From assembly GCA_009760855.2 (NCBI GenBank), contig WPIO01000004.1:6351501-6411500 (forward strand): a DNA stretch of 60,000 bases, read 5' to 3'. This document shows, one piece after another, positions 49,611 through 60,000 of the stretch. Made by a program: the position numbers and the translations under genes. The notes beneath the pieces are model-generated. The model did not search any database. It saw only the letters and a list, made by a program, of their open reading frames with translations, and was not told the origin of the DNA. The DNA comes from Cristatella mucedo (lineage: Eukaryota; Bryozoa; Phylactolaemata; Cristatellidae). Numbering within the stretch: position 1 is the first letter of the stretch; each line of letters opens with the position of its first letter.

Positions 49611-49785
49611 ACTTAGAAACGTCTGGGTGTGAGCTGAGGAGTGAGGCACTAGCATTCTGTGACCATATTGGAGGGTTCGAGCCCCTTCTCAGTAGACAGT
49701 GCTCCATTGCATGCCCCCCTTAATGTGGGCAGACGGCCGCAAGGACTCTTCAGCCACCATATCAGTGAGGCATTTGAGAATCAAC
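49611..49785 (+). mobile_element. tRNA-like SINE in block D (unit 3)
   Basis: Copy of 19430-19605; box B near 49674. Divergence from the other units rises just after this element. Confidence 0.6.
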
Positions 49786-50186
49786 AAGCGTTTACTTCTT
49801 ACTCATTGCCAGCTAAGGGAGGATGCACTGATTTCGCAACCAGGCCGCTAGTTCTAACTCTGAATTATATGGGCAGGACTAGTTTGAGGCTGGGTTGAAA
49901 TCGGCTCAAGGCAGAATGCTGGTCGAATCTGCCACTTGGTCAACGTCGAGACAACAAATGCTGGTACATCCTGACAGCAACACCGAAAAACAGATGCCTC
50001 TCCTCTGCAGCACTTGCTAGCAATCGCTGAACAGATTGCACTTTCAGGAAATTCCACGGGTAAAGCTTGAAGCCACGACAGCTGCAGCTGGGCTATGCAA
50101 GTATCTCGATCTTCTTAATGTTTGCCGAAGTCTTCGTAATAGTCAAGCAGCTGGCTTGAAGTCTCCAGGTCTCGCAGGACGCCCCA

Positions 50187-52000
50187 GATTTCAGATGCTG
50201 CAGGATGTGAGCTACCACATACAAGTGGTCTATAACTACCGTGACCGTGAATTATTATTGTGAAAATGGACTCCGAAAAAAAACGAATCGGGCTCCAAAG
50301 TCACTCGAAATACCTTCAATGTAGTGTATTCTACCTGCTCGACTCGTTGCTGAGTGGCTCAAGTTGTTGCACATCACACTTCTAGCAGTCGAAGGTATTG
50401 TCTTGAGATTTAAACTACTCACTAACACATCTCGAACTGATTAAAGACATGTGGTTCGTGATCCTTTGTTGTTGACTGCAAGTGGTTACGGTTGCTATAA
50501 AATCCCTTTTGATTGGTCTGGGTGGTATGTTACCGTCCGTCGAAAGGGAAGGGATACATTAGCCCCCTCAGTCACTTACATCGTACGGCCTTGGCTGCTA
50601 CCAAGATGGTGCTGCACGTGTATGCTTAATCCACATTGACCAGAGAAGCATGCTGTCCATGTGGAGCTGTAGCAGTCACTGCTTCATCCTTCGGTTGTTC
50701 ACCGGAGACTAGAGCTCTCCTACTTATGCATCGTAAAGGTATCGGAAAACGACTGACATCTGCTGCCCAGTGAATGTGCTCCTGTGATGCACTGCAGATT
50801 GACTACTGCTATTTCAGGACACATTTCCCACCAATTGCTTTGTGTATTCAAGAGACTTTCTGTAGCTATATTACAAGCCATTAGTAAAGTTATCAAGCTA
50901 ATTTGTCTACATACTAACTCCTGCTAAGGCCGCAAGAAGCAGTTGACAAGCAAAATTGATCAGCTGCTACCGCCGAGTTCTAGCCATGGTCTGGGCACTC
51001 GACACGAAAAAATATGATGAGACAATGTTACCCTGTCTGCCTACTTGGCTGCTCGCCCGACGCCCTATACCGCAAGTAGTGCTTCAGCATAGAGGCAAAC
51101 CTTTGAGTGCACGTGTTAAGCTCTGCCGGTCTGCCAATGCCAGAGCATCCCATAGGGAACGACTCATGTGAACCGTCAGCGACCTCAGGGCTGAGGTAGC
51201 AGCACAGCTGGTGGTGACTGAATTGGTGGGGCTAGCAGCAGCTGTGGCTGAATGAATGCGATTAATTTAATTCTCGTCGCCCCTCTATCATACAATGCCC
51301 GGTTGATCGCAGAGCTAAATAAGTCACTTTCTACACATGAGACGGCTGTCGCAGGCTACAGAAATTCCATGCATTGGTCGTGCACCTAATGAAACTAGGT
51401 TGCATACTACAGGGTGGACCTGGCTGAGATGAACCTATATTCACAAAAAGGCATGGCTCGGTGTTTAATTGAGTTTCGTCATTAGGAGGCAGTGACAAGG
51501 GACAAAAACCTCAGAAAATTTGCAACTAAGCATGCTGGATCGCATTTAACGTAAGGTGCATGATCGGCAGTCAAGAATGCAGTCCCCCTTAGTTTGCAGC
51601 TATTGTGGGCACCATACAGCCATAATATTGTGCCGATTTTAAGCAACACAGCTAGGAGTTAGGAGATACCCCATAGGATTAAGTCGGGAAGTACAACGAG
51701 CCGAAAGTAGAGTGAAAAATGGTTAAGCCAGAGAGAAGGATTGAGGAAGTAGCCGTAAGCCTGCTGCGATATTTTAAAAGCCCATTCTCCACCGTAGAAA
51801 GAACCCAGCTGGCTAAACGTATCCCCGATAGGCAAGAGTGCGTTTTCACTTTGAGCCATTACATCGGCAAGGCCGACTATTTCTTGAGGGACTTAGTGAA
51901 ATATAAACTTGCTCGGTCAAAGGCGTAGTTATGAAGTACGATGCAGATACTAAAATATGACGTCCTAGTTTTGTTTATGCTGAAACAGAAAATATCAGGT
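50187..52000 (+). repeat. Diverged E-type repeat with an internal deletion (unit 3)
   Basis: Resembles E in its first half and E' in its second, but is distinct from both. About 175 bp present in other copies (the TTCTTCTTCTGCC-rich part) is missing at about 50515. It ends near AAAATATCAGGT. Confidence 0.8.
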
Positions 52001-52043
52001 TAGCGAACATTGGCGAAATTTGCAGCACACCTTTTAACGTATG

Positions 52044-53320
52044 GATTCCTAAGGAGGTCGTAGTTTCCTTCGTGCACTGCTGTTTCTGTGGAATGATCAG
52101 CTGTAAATCCAGAACTGGAACTTACTAGCAAGGTGTGAAGTTTCAATACATGAGTTCAGCTGGTCTGCAATGACTTGCTTCAATATCTTTGATAGGAACG
52201 GTAGAATGGAGACTGGGTGGAATGCTCAATTTCTATTGATCTTGTGTCACTTTCTTAAGAAGTGGCCTGACTTCAGCTTTTTTGAAAGATTTTGGAACAT
52301 GACCTGAGGCTAATGACATATTAATGATATTGGTCATGCATAGAAGCAGCAGATTAATGCAACAAAGGAACAGGACAGTGGGAATGGGGTCTACAGGGCT
52401 TGTTGTCTTCTGTGACTAAGATAAGAACTTCAGGAAGGGATCGCTAGTGACCTCCTACAAGTAAACATTGAGGTGAAGCCGGTAATAGAGGGACAGCATT
52501 CTAGGGGGGATGCTGCCATCACAGGGATGGACTCTCTGATCTTGTCAATGTTCTAGACAACGAATTGAGAGAAGCGATCAGTTAGATCATCAAAAGGATC
52601 ATCAATTAAGGAACTAATCTGGGAGTGGCTAAGGTGATTGTTGATCGTCGACATCAGCATTTTTAGATTGTGCATCTGTGATTAAACAATGGTTTTGTAG
52701 ACGCTAGACTTGACATTTGCTAGGATTGATTTGTACGAACAACAATAGTCCTTGGATGCCTGTCGATGGACAGTCAGTCCGGGTCTTTGGTGTGCTTTTT
52801 CAAGCTCATGCTTAGCAGGCAGAGCTAGGTTAATATCTGTGGTAAACCACAGGCCGTCCGGTCGAGTGCAGGCAGTGTGCTTAGTCAGAAGTGCAAACTC
52901 GTCGAGCTTGTCAGCTAGTGTCGTGTTGTAGCTATCTATTACTGTTGGCAGATCGGAGGGCGGACAAAGCAGCAGAAACACACCTATTTAGGACAGCATT
53001 TAGTGGGTCTCTGTGATTCGTTCTTCACGTGCTTATTCCTGCTGACACTGTGCATGCTGCCACTAACCACATTTGCTTGCTGACCCTGTGCATGTCACCA
53101 CTAACCATGTTATTCATTTTGTTTGTTTTTCAAGCATGATTTTACTTACCATTCAATTGCATTTCCCTTTGCAGCAAATGTAAAGAGTCTAGAAAGAGAT
53201 TAAGTTCTCCGAGGGTGCTTTATCAAGTACATTATTATTATTTATTGTTATTATTAAGCGACGTAGATTTACTCACCAGTGACAGAATCGACGTCATGTT
53301 TTTAGAGGTTTCGCAATGTT
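52044..53320 (-). mobile_element. LINE relic (RT and linker), minus strand, without the 479-bp insertion
   Basis: Minus strand: linker SYNTTLADKLDEFALLTKH with RPDGLWFTTDI (52981-52682), then NIINMSLASGHVPKSFKKAE and RPLLKKVT (about 52340-52250), ending mid-RT at 52044. It is interrupted at about 52980-53260 by a plus-strand LINE 3' end. It is less degraded in the linker than the array copies and supplies the uninterrupted reference sequence. Confidence 0.78.
52980..53260 (+). mobile_element. LINE 3' end nested in the minus-strand LINE
   Basis: Plus strand from CCTATTTAGGACAGC through the family 3'UTR (two GCATG-type segments) to TCTCCGAGGGTGCTTTATC and an ATT-rich tail ending about 53258. 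The surrounding LINE resumes at AAGCGACGTAGAT, matching uninterrupted sequence at about 27775. Confidence 0.75.
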
Positions 53321-54027
53321 ACAGAGAGTCGCAGTGACGCCTGTGGTTGAGCCTGTTAGCCGGTTCAAGACAATGCTAGAAATACTAAACGAGCCGGTAC
53401 TTAGCTCAAAGTCCTTGCCAAACGAGATGTGCTTAAGCTGGTGGCTCCAGCCAAGGTGGCAGCTCCTGGATGCTTTTGTTTTTGTTAGTGCGTAATTCAC
53501 GAATCTTAGCAACAGTACTAACATCAAGAAATACATTTGATCGACGATGACGAAGCGATAATAGGTATGGACTCTCATAACTAACATGCATGTTACTAGT
53601 TGCCGAGGTATGTCGTGCCTCAGCTGGCTTGATAGACCCAACAGCCGGAAGCCATAAGCGTTTAGATATCCATGGGCTCGTAATTTCTTCAAAGCGTGGT
53701 AAATAAATCAGAATAAATGTAAACAGGTCTTATCTGTAACGTTTCCGTATAAGACGTTTGTAAGACCTTTGATTTTCGCAAGAATTCTGCAACAGACAAT
53801 GAAGGCATATCAGAGTGCTCTATATCGGGAGGCGATAATGCCGTTGCCTTCGGCTGCATTCCAAATATCCCATCATGTAATTACTACCTTTGAAAGCTCT
53901 CTTTTTTGCATATCATAGCGTCTTAGTGAGCCATTTTGGGATTGTTCCACTAACTTTGCCTGTTAGTGAGCACTATGCCTGAGGATGGATATCCAAACAA
54001 CTTGGCCAGCACTGGATTGAAAAGCGG

Positions 54028-54029
<2 letters not shown>
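53321..54029. other. No recognised gene
   Basis: A 132-codon minus-strand frame (53692-53294) is the longest here. Its sequence, including a hydrophobic stretch (VDQMYFLMLVLLLRFV), matches no family I know, and its C-terminal end overlaps LINE-derived DNA. It could be LINE 5' sequence or chance. Confidence 0.4.
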
Positions 54030-54061
<32 letters not shown>

Positions 54062-54307
54062 CACTTGATAAAGCACCCTCAGAGAACCCAATCTCTCTCT
54101 ATGCGCTTTACATTTCCTGCTAAGGATATGCAACTCAATGGTGAGTAATATCATGCTTTATAAACAGACAAAATGAATAACATGATTAGGGGTGACATGC
54201 ACAGGGTCAGCAGGAAAATGTGGTTAGTGGCAGCATGCACAGTGTCAGCAGAAATAAGCACATGCAGGACGAATCACAGGGACCCACTAAATGCTGTCCT
54301 GAATAGG
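54030..54307 (-). mobile_element. LINE 3' end with (AAT)n tail, minus strand
   Basis: (AAT)n at 54030-54060, then the reverse complement of the family 3' terminus (GCACTTGATAAAGC, CCTCAGAGAACCC) and 3'UTR, up to ACTAAATGCTGTCCTGAATA near 54306, where a second element's tail begins. Confidence 0.82.
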
Positions 54308-54807
54308 TAATAATAATAATAATAACATCTCACTTGATAAAGCGCCCTCAGAGAACTTAATCTCTTTCTAGGCGCTTTACATTTGCTGCAAAGTGATACG
54401 CAATAGAATAGTAAGTAAAATCATGCTTGAAAAAAAAACAAACAAAATGAATAACATGGTTAGGGGTTACATGCACTGGGTCAGCATTCAAATGTGGTTA
54501 GTGGCAGCATGAACAGTGTCAGCACGCATAAGCACATCGAGGACGAATCACAAGGACCCACTAAATGCTGTCCTAAATAGGTATGTTTTTAAGTTTCTTT
54601 TAAATGTGGTCAGGTCAGGGGATGTTCTGACGCAGGTTGGGAGGGAGTTCCAGGCTGTGGGAGCATACGAGCTAAATGCACGGTCTCCAAAGGATTTAAG
54701 GTTTGTACGAGGTATTTCTAGACTGTTGGATTCCGAAAAGCGAGTGGTACGATGCTTTGCCTGATGGGCTAGTATCTCTGAAAGATAGGCTGGAGCCATA
54801 GAATGAA
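54308..54807 (-). mobile_element. LINE 3' end with tail and C-terminal domain, minus strand
   Basis: (AAT)n at 54309-54325, the family 3' terminus, 3'UTR, and the protein ending at 54799-54548 (FGDRAFSSYAPTAWNSLP). From 54513 it is the same sequence as window position 1 onward, so it shows what lies left of the window edge if the duplication extends that far. Confidence 0.85.
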
Positions 54808-54962
54808 TGTGTTTTAAGTTCTTTTAAATGTATTCAGGTCAGGGGATGTTCTGACGCAGGTCGGGAGGGAGATCCAGGCTTTGGGAGCATGCGAACTAAA
54901 TGCACGGTCCCCCATGGATTCGAGGTTTGTACAAGGTATAATATGGTTGGGGCTAAGCTCGT
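54808..54962 (-). mobile_element. Second, shorter LINE C-terminal fragment (copy of 296-450)
   Basis: Same as the fragment at 296-450, with nearly identical sequence. Confidence 0.75.
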
Positions 54963-55225
54963 GTATGATGAAGGTGCTAGGTGCTGCACTGGTTTCTTTA
55001 TAATGGAGCCATGCATGCACTCGGATACCTTGCCTGAGACGTACAAGGCTAAGATTGATGGTTTGCTCTTCAGCAGACACATGGTGATGGGTTGTTTCGC
55101 AACAGCCCACAAATGTCGTTGAAGGTGAAAGTAGTGTACCAGCAGCCGGATGAAACAAGTGGTTGCTAATGCCTGCATGAAACTCCAAGTATGTGACTCA
55201 TGACATTCCTGGGTTCGACAGCCCT

Positions 55226-55232
55226 TATATAA
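55226..55232 (+). promoter_or_regulatory. TATA box of discoidin gene copy 2
   Basis: TATATAA in the same context as 714-720, with the same downstream donor (GTAAGG) and acceptor (TTCTAG). Confidence 0.5.
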
Positions 55233-55632
55233 CTGCTGAACCGCAGCCTTCGGGGTAGTAGGCAGCTCGTTTGCATTTCGTCAAAGGTAAGGGGCTTTGC
55301 CAGCTTGTTAAAGCAATGCTGAAATTCTGTTCTATAACACCCCGAGCGCTTGTCCGTAAAAAACGACCAGCATGAGGATTATTTTAGTGATATATGCAAT
55401 GTGAAATGCTCATCGTGAAAAACTGATTGCACAGACTCACCGGTCCTAATGAACACCAGTGTGCGAGACTTTTTTAATTCGATGCAACAATGGCATCAAT
55501 TTCACTTGCCTCACACGACATGTACCTTTAAGTTGAATCTCCTTATAACTGCTTTACATGTCAGATGAAATTCATAAATGTAAGCCATATTAACTAGCCA
55601 TGCTCTGCCACAACTGTTCTAGGTCGTCAACG

Positions 55633-58091
55633 ATGCATTTCGCTACATTGGTCGTGACTCTATGCCTGGCTGCTACTACGTCAGGGTACAAGTGTGGACA
55701 ATGCTTAAGCCCACTGATAGGTAAGTGTCTAAACGGGCTGGCTGCACAATTCTGCAGCAACAAGTAATCGTAATGTTTCTCGCAATTAACACTACTATTA
55801 AATCAGTTTACACTAACTTCGCTATTTTTAAACAGGGTGCCTGTTAGCAATTCAGAAATAAAAACTAACCTAGGCACAATTTTCTTCAGCAATAACTACG
55901 AGCAATCGTATAGCTAATGCCACTAACAAACATCATCTAGTGTCTGGATTATTCTTCCGAACAGCACCTACTTCATATTCAGACGGTTAAGGGAAAATTG
56001 TGTGCACTGTTTATTTCATTGAGTCATTATTAAATTCACTACATTTTTATTTCATGTAATAATTACTAAAATCACACGTACAAACTTTCTCCTCAACCTT
56101 ACAATTAAACTTGCAGGTCAAGTTGGGAATGTTTCTAAACTATTCTGTTGTGAGTTCATCAGCAGATTTCCTCACAATTAATTCTCGTTCTTGCCAAGCT
56201 TTCGATCGGGAATGTTTCATGCTGGACTGTCTCACTATTCACCGACAAGTTACCTATGAGCACCTGACAGTTATTTAACCTAGCTAAGCTCAATTAAATC
56301 AGTCAATTATTTGAATTTGTTGTCACAATTTGTAGCTCATCATTGCACAAACGGTCTTTAAAACATTAGTGGTAGCTACAAAAGCATGCTGCTTTTCTTT
56401 AGTAATTGTTCGGTTAGCCTGTTTTAGATTATTTACTGTGCATATATTTCTCATTAGCTTGTTCTGAACCTGCACTACTCGTTTGACCGACTGCAGCCGT
56501 ATTTAACCTAGTGCGTATTTGGTATAGCACCCTGACTGACTGTCCTCATTGTCTTTAAATCTATATCTCATAGAGCAGACGGAATTATCTGTCCCATGAC
56601 AATAAAATAGACACTTGCACCAAATCCGGTTTCATACTTGTAAGGGAACTCACCGTAAGCAAATTATTGTGAGACCAGCTGTGCTGAAGAGACCTAAATG
56701 TAAAATGTGCCTACAAATAATTAGCCACTCCGAGGTTTTAACCCAGTTCTCTTCACTGCTGTGATAAAATCATTTGAGCTCTGAAAACATTGAGAGTTCT
56801 TTGCTTATGTTAGACAAAACTTACGAATAAATCTCTAACATAATGCTCCAACATGCCTCAAGTAGGAGTTTTTTTATTCGCTCCTCATCTTATCGGCCGT
56901 CAAAATCAGAAACAGCCGTGAAAAAAAAAATTAAGCTAATGACTCATGGCATTGGCATCTTCATAAGGCCTTCACTTGTGCGATATGCAACTTCCAGATG
57001 TTTTTGGTCAGTGCAATGAGACGGCTACTGCTGCAGATGCACTCTTTGGCTTTTTCTGTGCCAGTCTTGTATATTAGAAGGGCCTACAATTAGGCTACTC
57101 TTTTCCATGTTTAGCTTCATCAGCATTAAACATCTTCGAGGAGTCGAAATTTATTTGCTAGCAATTTAAGGGTAGTTATTTGATTGCTGAGCCCTACCTA
57201 CGCATAAATGGTGAATAATCAGGCTGCGAATAGTACTTCCACATGTTCCGGCATACATGATTCAACAGTGCATCCAACATCATCAGTGCATCCTCTGGAG
57301 AGATGGATTTGATCTAAGTCGAATGGCCCCAATTATGACAGCCCACTTCTGAATAGTTGACAGAACAAAATTCTCTTATTCGTAAAAATTTGAAGACAAT
57401 CAATGAGCTCACTTGTGTTGCAGACAATTAATTTTGCACTTTGGAATCGTCCTTCGTATAAGTGCAAGTGCACATAGCAAGCTTTTTAACACGAATTTAT
57501 TTTCAAACTTCTCTTGAAAAATTTAAATTGCCAAGAAGAAAAGAAATACCTGCATCAGGGCTGTACTGAAATTTGATACTAATCATTGCTGTTGTGAATG
57601 GCAAGGAAATGATTCCCAGCCGAATGTTTGTAGAGAGTTTGCCGGATAGTGCGTTTTCTGCAAGTTCAACGTTTCCATGGCCACAAAACTTTCTACCATC
57701 AAATGCTAGAATGCACAACGTCTACGATCAGATTTGGGCAGCAGGAGAAAAAGATGCTACGCCCTACATTCAGTTCACGTTTCCGAGCCATAAGACGGTA
57801 GTTTTCCTTTTGAGTATGTTTCTAACTCCTTGAAATTTAAATGTCGCCTTTGCCAACCTAAAAGGTAATTCTCTCTTTTAAGATAAGACGTATTGCAACT
57901 GCTGGAAGACCTGGAACTAAATACTGGCAGTTCGTCACAACTTATAAGCTGTCGACGAGCCGGGATGGTGCAACATTTTCTGACTACAAGTTTGCTGGGA
58001 AAACAGTGGTAATGATGTTAAAATGATCCACCATTTAAGCCGTTAGCGAACGAATCTTTTCATGTTTTCAGGCGTGGGTACAATACTAGCC

Positions 58092-58127
<36 letters not shown>

Positions 58128-59818
58128 CTGTTTTGTCGCTAATATACTCTAGGTAAGTACTAGTTAATTATTCACGTGATGGGAAAGATAATAGGTTTAG
58201 GATTAAACAGAAAACGAAATGCTTATCTAAATAATTCTCAGAGGTTTAATGATAAGTGTTCGGTAACTACATCCAGTAAGGAACATGCTTAGGTGGTTCT
58301 CACGGATGAAGGATCTCAATCGAAAAAAGGCCTTAACTTTGTTTCAAATGTTTTAACTTCAGCGGATCTTGCAATGTCAGTCTAATGAGATCAAAACCCA
58401 CAAATTAGGTGCTCACAAAGCTGACGGTATATCTTTAAAAGATCTTACTCTGGCAGTAAAAAAGTCATTGGAACAAATCTCAGTGCTGACTCGCCAATAA
58501 TCTGAAGAAAGAAGATGTGGCCCGGAGAGATATTGAGTTAGCTAAAAGTGAAAGTTAGTACCATTAAATCGCGATCTACCGGATCGGATCTAATCTAATC
58601 CGTAGCGAATCTTTTTAAACATTTGAGTTTTTAATTACACAGCTGTGAAGTGAAGAACTTAATATAGGTGCTAGTACTAATGCCATCCCCACAAGAATTA
58701 TAATACAACGAGCTCACTAGATATGGGCGAACATGATGTCGTACTTAAATTGAAACGGCTAAAGATCAAACTCGGCTCTACCAGCATATCTACTGTTAAA
58801 TATGCATGAAATCTAGGCATCTTGTTTCAAAGTGACCTATTATTGGACGGCCAAGTCAGTTCCACAGTTAAGTCTTCCTACTTTTAGCACAACAACATTG
58901 CTAAAATTCAGGATATTTCAGACAGGGATACAGTGTCTATATTTGTTCATGCATTTGCGACATCCTATCTTTTGACTAACTGCTTTCTGGACTACCGGCT
59001 TGTGCAGTCAAGTTCTTACAGCTGGTGTAAAAGTCTGCAACTAAGCTTGTCTGTCCTAAGCGCCGAAATTTTCACGTCCTACTACTCGTCACCGACATGC
59101 AGTGGCTAGCAGTCAAGCAATGGATCGACTTCAGGGTTTTATTACTCACTTTCAGATTCATCCGGTGTTAGGCTCTTGCTAAGCTATCAGATTTTCTCCC
59201 CTAACTGGGTCAGCATCGTTCCACCCACTTTTCTGAATCTAAGTGTTGAACTAAGCTGCATAAGAAAATCCTTTGGAGACCGTGCCTTTGTTCGTATACT
59301 CCCAAAGCCTGGAGCTCACGCTTGAGTCGGGTAACGACGTCTCTTGACTTGTTCCATTTCAAAAGAAGGAAAATGCAACCATTAATGAAATCATTTAGTG
59401 GGTCCCTGTGATTCACCTTTTATGTGGTTACGCGGCCTGACACATTTGCCTGCCGGCACTAACAACACTTGCATGCTGACACTGTGCATTTCACCCCTAA
59501 AAATGTTACTCTCGTTGTTTGTTCAGCATTCTGCCACTAACCATTCAATCGTGCTTCCTCTGCAGTAATTGTAAAGCTCCTAGGAAAAGATTGATTTCTC
59601 TGAGGGCGATTTATAAAGTGCATTCTTATTATGATTATTAGGATCATATTTGTATCTAAAATCAATTGCACTTGCAGGTATTCAACGGTAATATCGATGC
59701 ATACTCAGTAAAAGTGAACCGGCTTCCTAAGGTGGTGAAAGGCGTGAAAGCATTGAGGCTTCATCCGATCACGTGGTTTGCATATGCTTCGACGAAAGTA
59801 GAGGCATTTGGTTGCTGA
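55633..59818 (+). CDS. Secreted F5/8 type C (discoidin) domain protein, copy 2, four coding exons
   Basis: Coding exons 55633-55720, 57634-57797, 57883-58008 and 59678-59818 give 172 residues. All splice sites and phases equal those of copy 1. Two coding differences from copy 1 are seen, both in exon 2: a silent change in a Thr codon (ACA/ACG) and GAA to CAA, changing Glu47 to Gln. Signal peptide, Cys24 and terminal Cys172 are kept, so this copy also looks functional. Intron 1 carries the 480-bp element and intron 3 the LINE relic, with a 38-bp net loss near 58590. The poly(A) region is beyond the window. A separate locus, an allelic duplicate or an assembly duplication are all possible. Confidence 0.88.
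55838..56317 (+). mobile_element. 480-bp dispersed element in intron 1 of gene copy 2
   Basis: Same as 1327-1806. Confidence 0.6.
58094..58124 (+). repeat. (TA)n microsatellite in intron 3 of gene copy 2
   Basis: About 31 nt, slightly shorter than in copy 1. Confidence 0.95.
58352..59654 (+). mobile_element. Decayed LINE 3' half in intron 3 of gene copy 2
   Basis: Duplicate of 3840-5180, with the same frameshifts, and a 38-bp net deletion near 58590. Confidence 0.75.
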
Positions 59819-60000
59819 GCTTCATTGGTTTTTTGAGTACAAATCAGTACACCAGCCGGCGACGTAAACATGTGATTGTTAAGTAATGAAATACAATTTT
59901 GGCTCTCCAGAAATCTTTGCTTCTTGATAAATTTTGTTGATTGGGGTATCAGCCTGCAGTGTAATCATCCTGTGGCAGCATATGGCTGACATAAGCAGAA

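Larger units (their letters stand above)
45033..52043 (+). repeat. 15-kb tandem repeat, partial unit 3
   Basis: Close to units 1 and 2 up to about 49.72 kb, then visibly more diverged. It stops at 52043, where sequence equivalent to about 22.02 kb of unit 1 is joined directly to sequence equivalent to about 26.39 kb (mid RT). Roughly 4.4 kb present in units 1 and 2 is missing. Confidence 0.85.
54513..60000 (+). repeat. Second copy of the sequence at 1-5526
   Basis: Starts at ACAGTGTCAGCACGC, as the window does, and runs to the window end with few substitutions and indels (offset 54512, later 54474). Both outer limits are cut by the window, so the true extent is unknown. Confidence 0.95.

Noticed and set aside
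14866-52043. CRISPR-like or minisatellite array
   Set aside because: The repeat unit is about 15 kb and composed of transposon relics. There are no short regularly spaced repeats.

Overview
This window is repeat-dense DNA from an animal, most likely a marine invertebrate. The evidence is a spliced secreted-protein gene, decayed non-LTR retrotransposons (LINEs) with (ATT)n tails, and tRNA-like SINEs with internal box A/B promoters. There are no bacterial operons, rRNA genes, bona fide tRNA genes or CRISPR arrays. I cannot name the species.

One gene is convincing, and it occurs twice. It has four coding exons on the + strand and encodes a 172-residue secreted protein: a signal peptide followed by a single F5/8 type C (discoidin) domain. 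Copy 1 starts at 1122 and stops at 5344. Copy 2 starts at 55633 and stops at 59818. I built the model by joining exons at splice sites, because no single open frame shows it. All intron phases agree and the last residue is the cysteine expected at the domain end. A TATA box and a short 5'UTR exon lie upstream. The coding parts of the two copies differ at two positions, one of them E/Q at residue 47.

Layout. 1-5526 and 54513-60000 are the same sequence, about 54.5 kb apart, with the discoidin gene in each. 5.6-7.7 kb is a decayed minus-strand LINE with a nested SINE. 8.07-9.6 kb is a diverged short copy of a block (B) found in the array. 9.6-14.87 kb is apparently unique here, with GA microsatellites, a SINE with a LINE-like tail, a perfect 15-bp hairpin and a hammerhead-ribozyme-like core. 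14.87-52.04 kb is a head-to-tail array of a unit of about 15.08 kb: two full units (14866-29937, 29938-45032) and a partial, partly more diverged third (45033 to about 52043). 52.04-53.3 kb is another LINE relic with a second LINE fragment inside it. 54.03-54.8 kb is a set of LINE 3' ends leading into the second discoidin copy.

Each array unit reads: second half of repeat E, block B, block D with a SINE, a full E-type repeat (E'), unrecognised DNA, a LINE C-terminal piece, a SINE inverted pair, unrecognised DNA, then a nearly complete minus-strand LINE (endonuclease, linker, reverse transcriptase with YADD, C-terminal domain). That LINE is interrupted by a 480-bp element and a 479-bp fragment of another LINE. 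The 480-bp element also sits in intron 1 of both discoidin genes. It is the best candidate here for an unnamed mobile element. The array is probably driven by recombination between E copies. No LINE in the window looks active.
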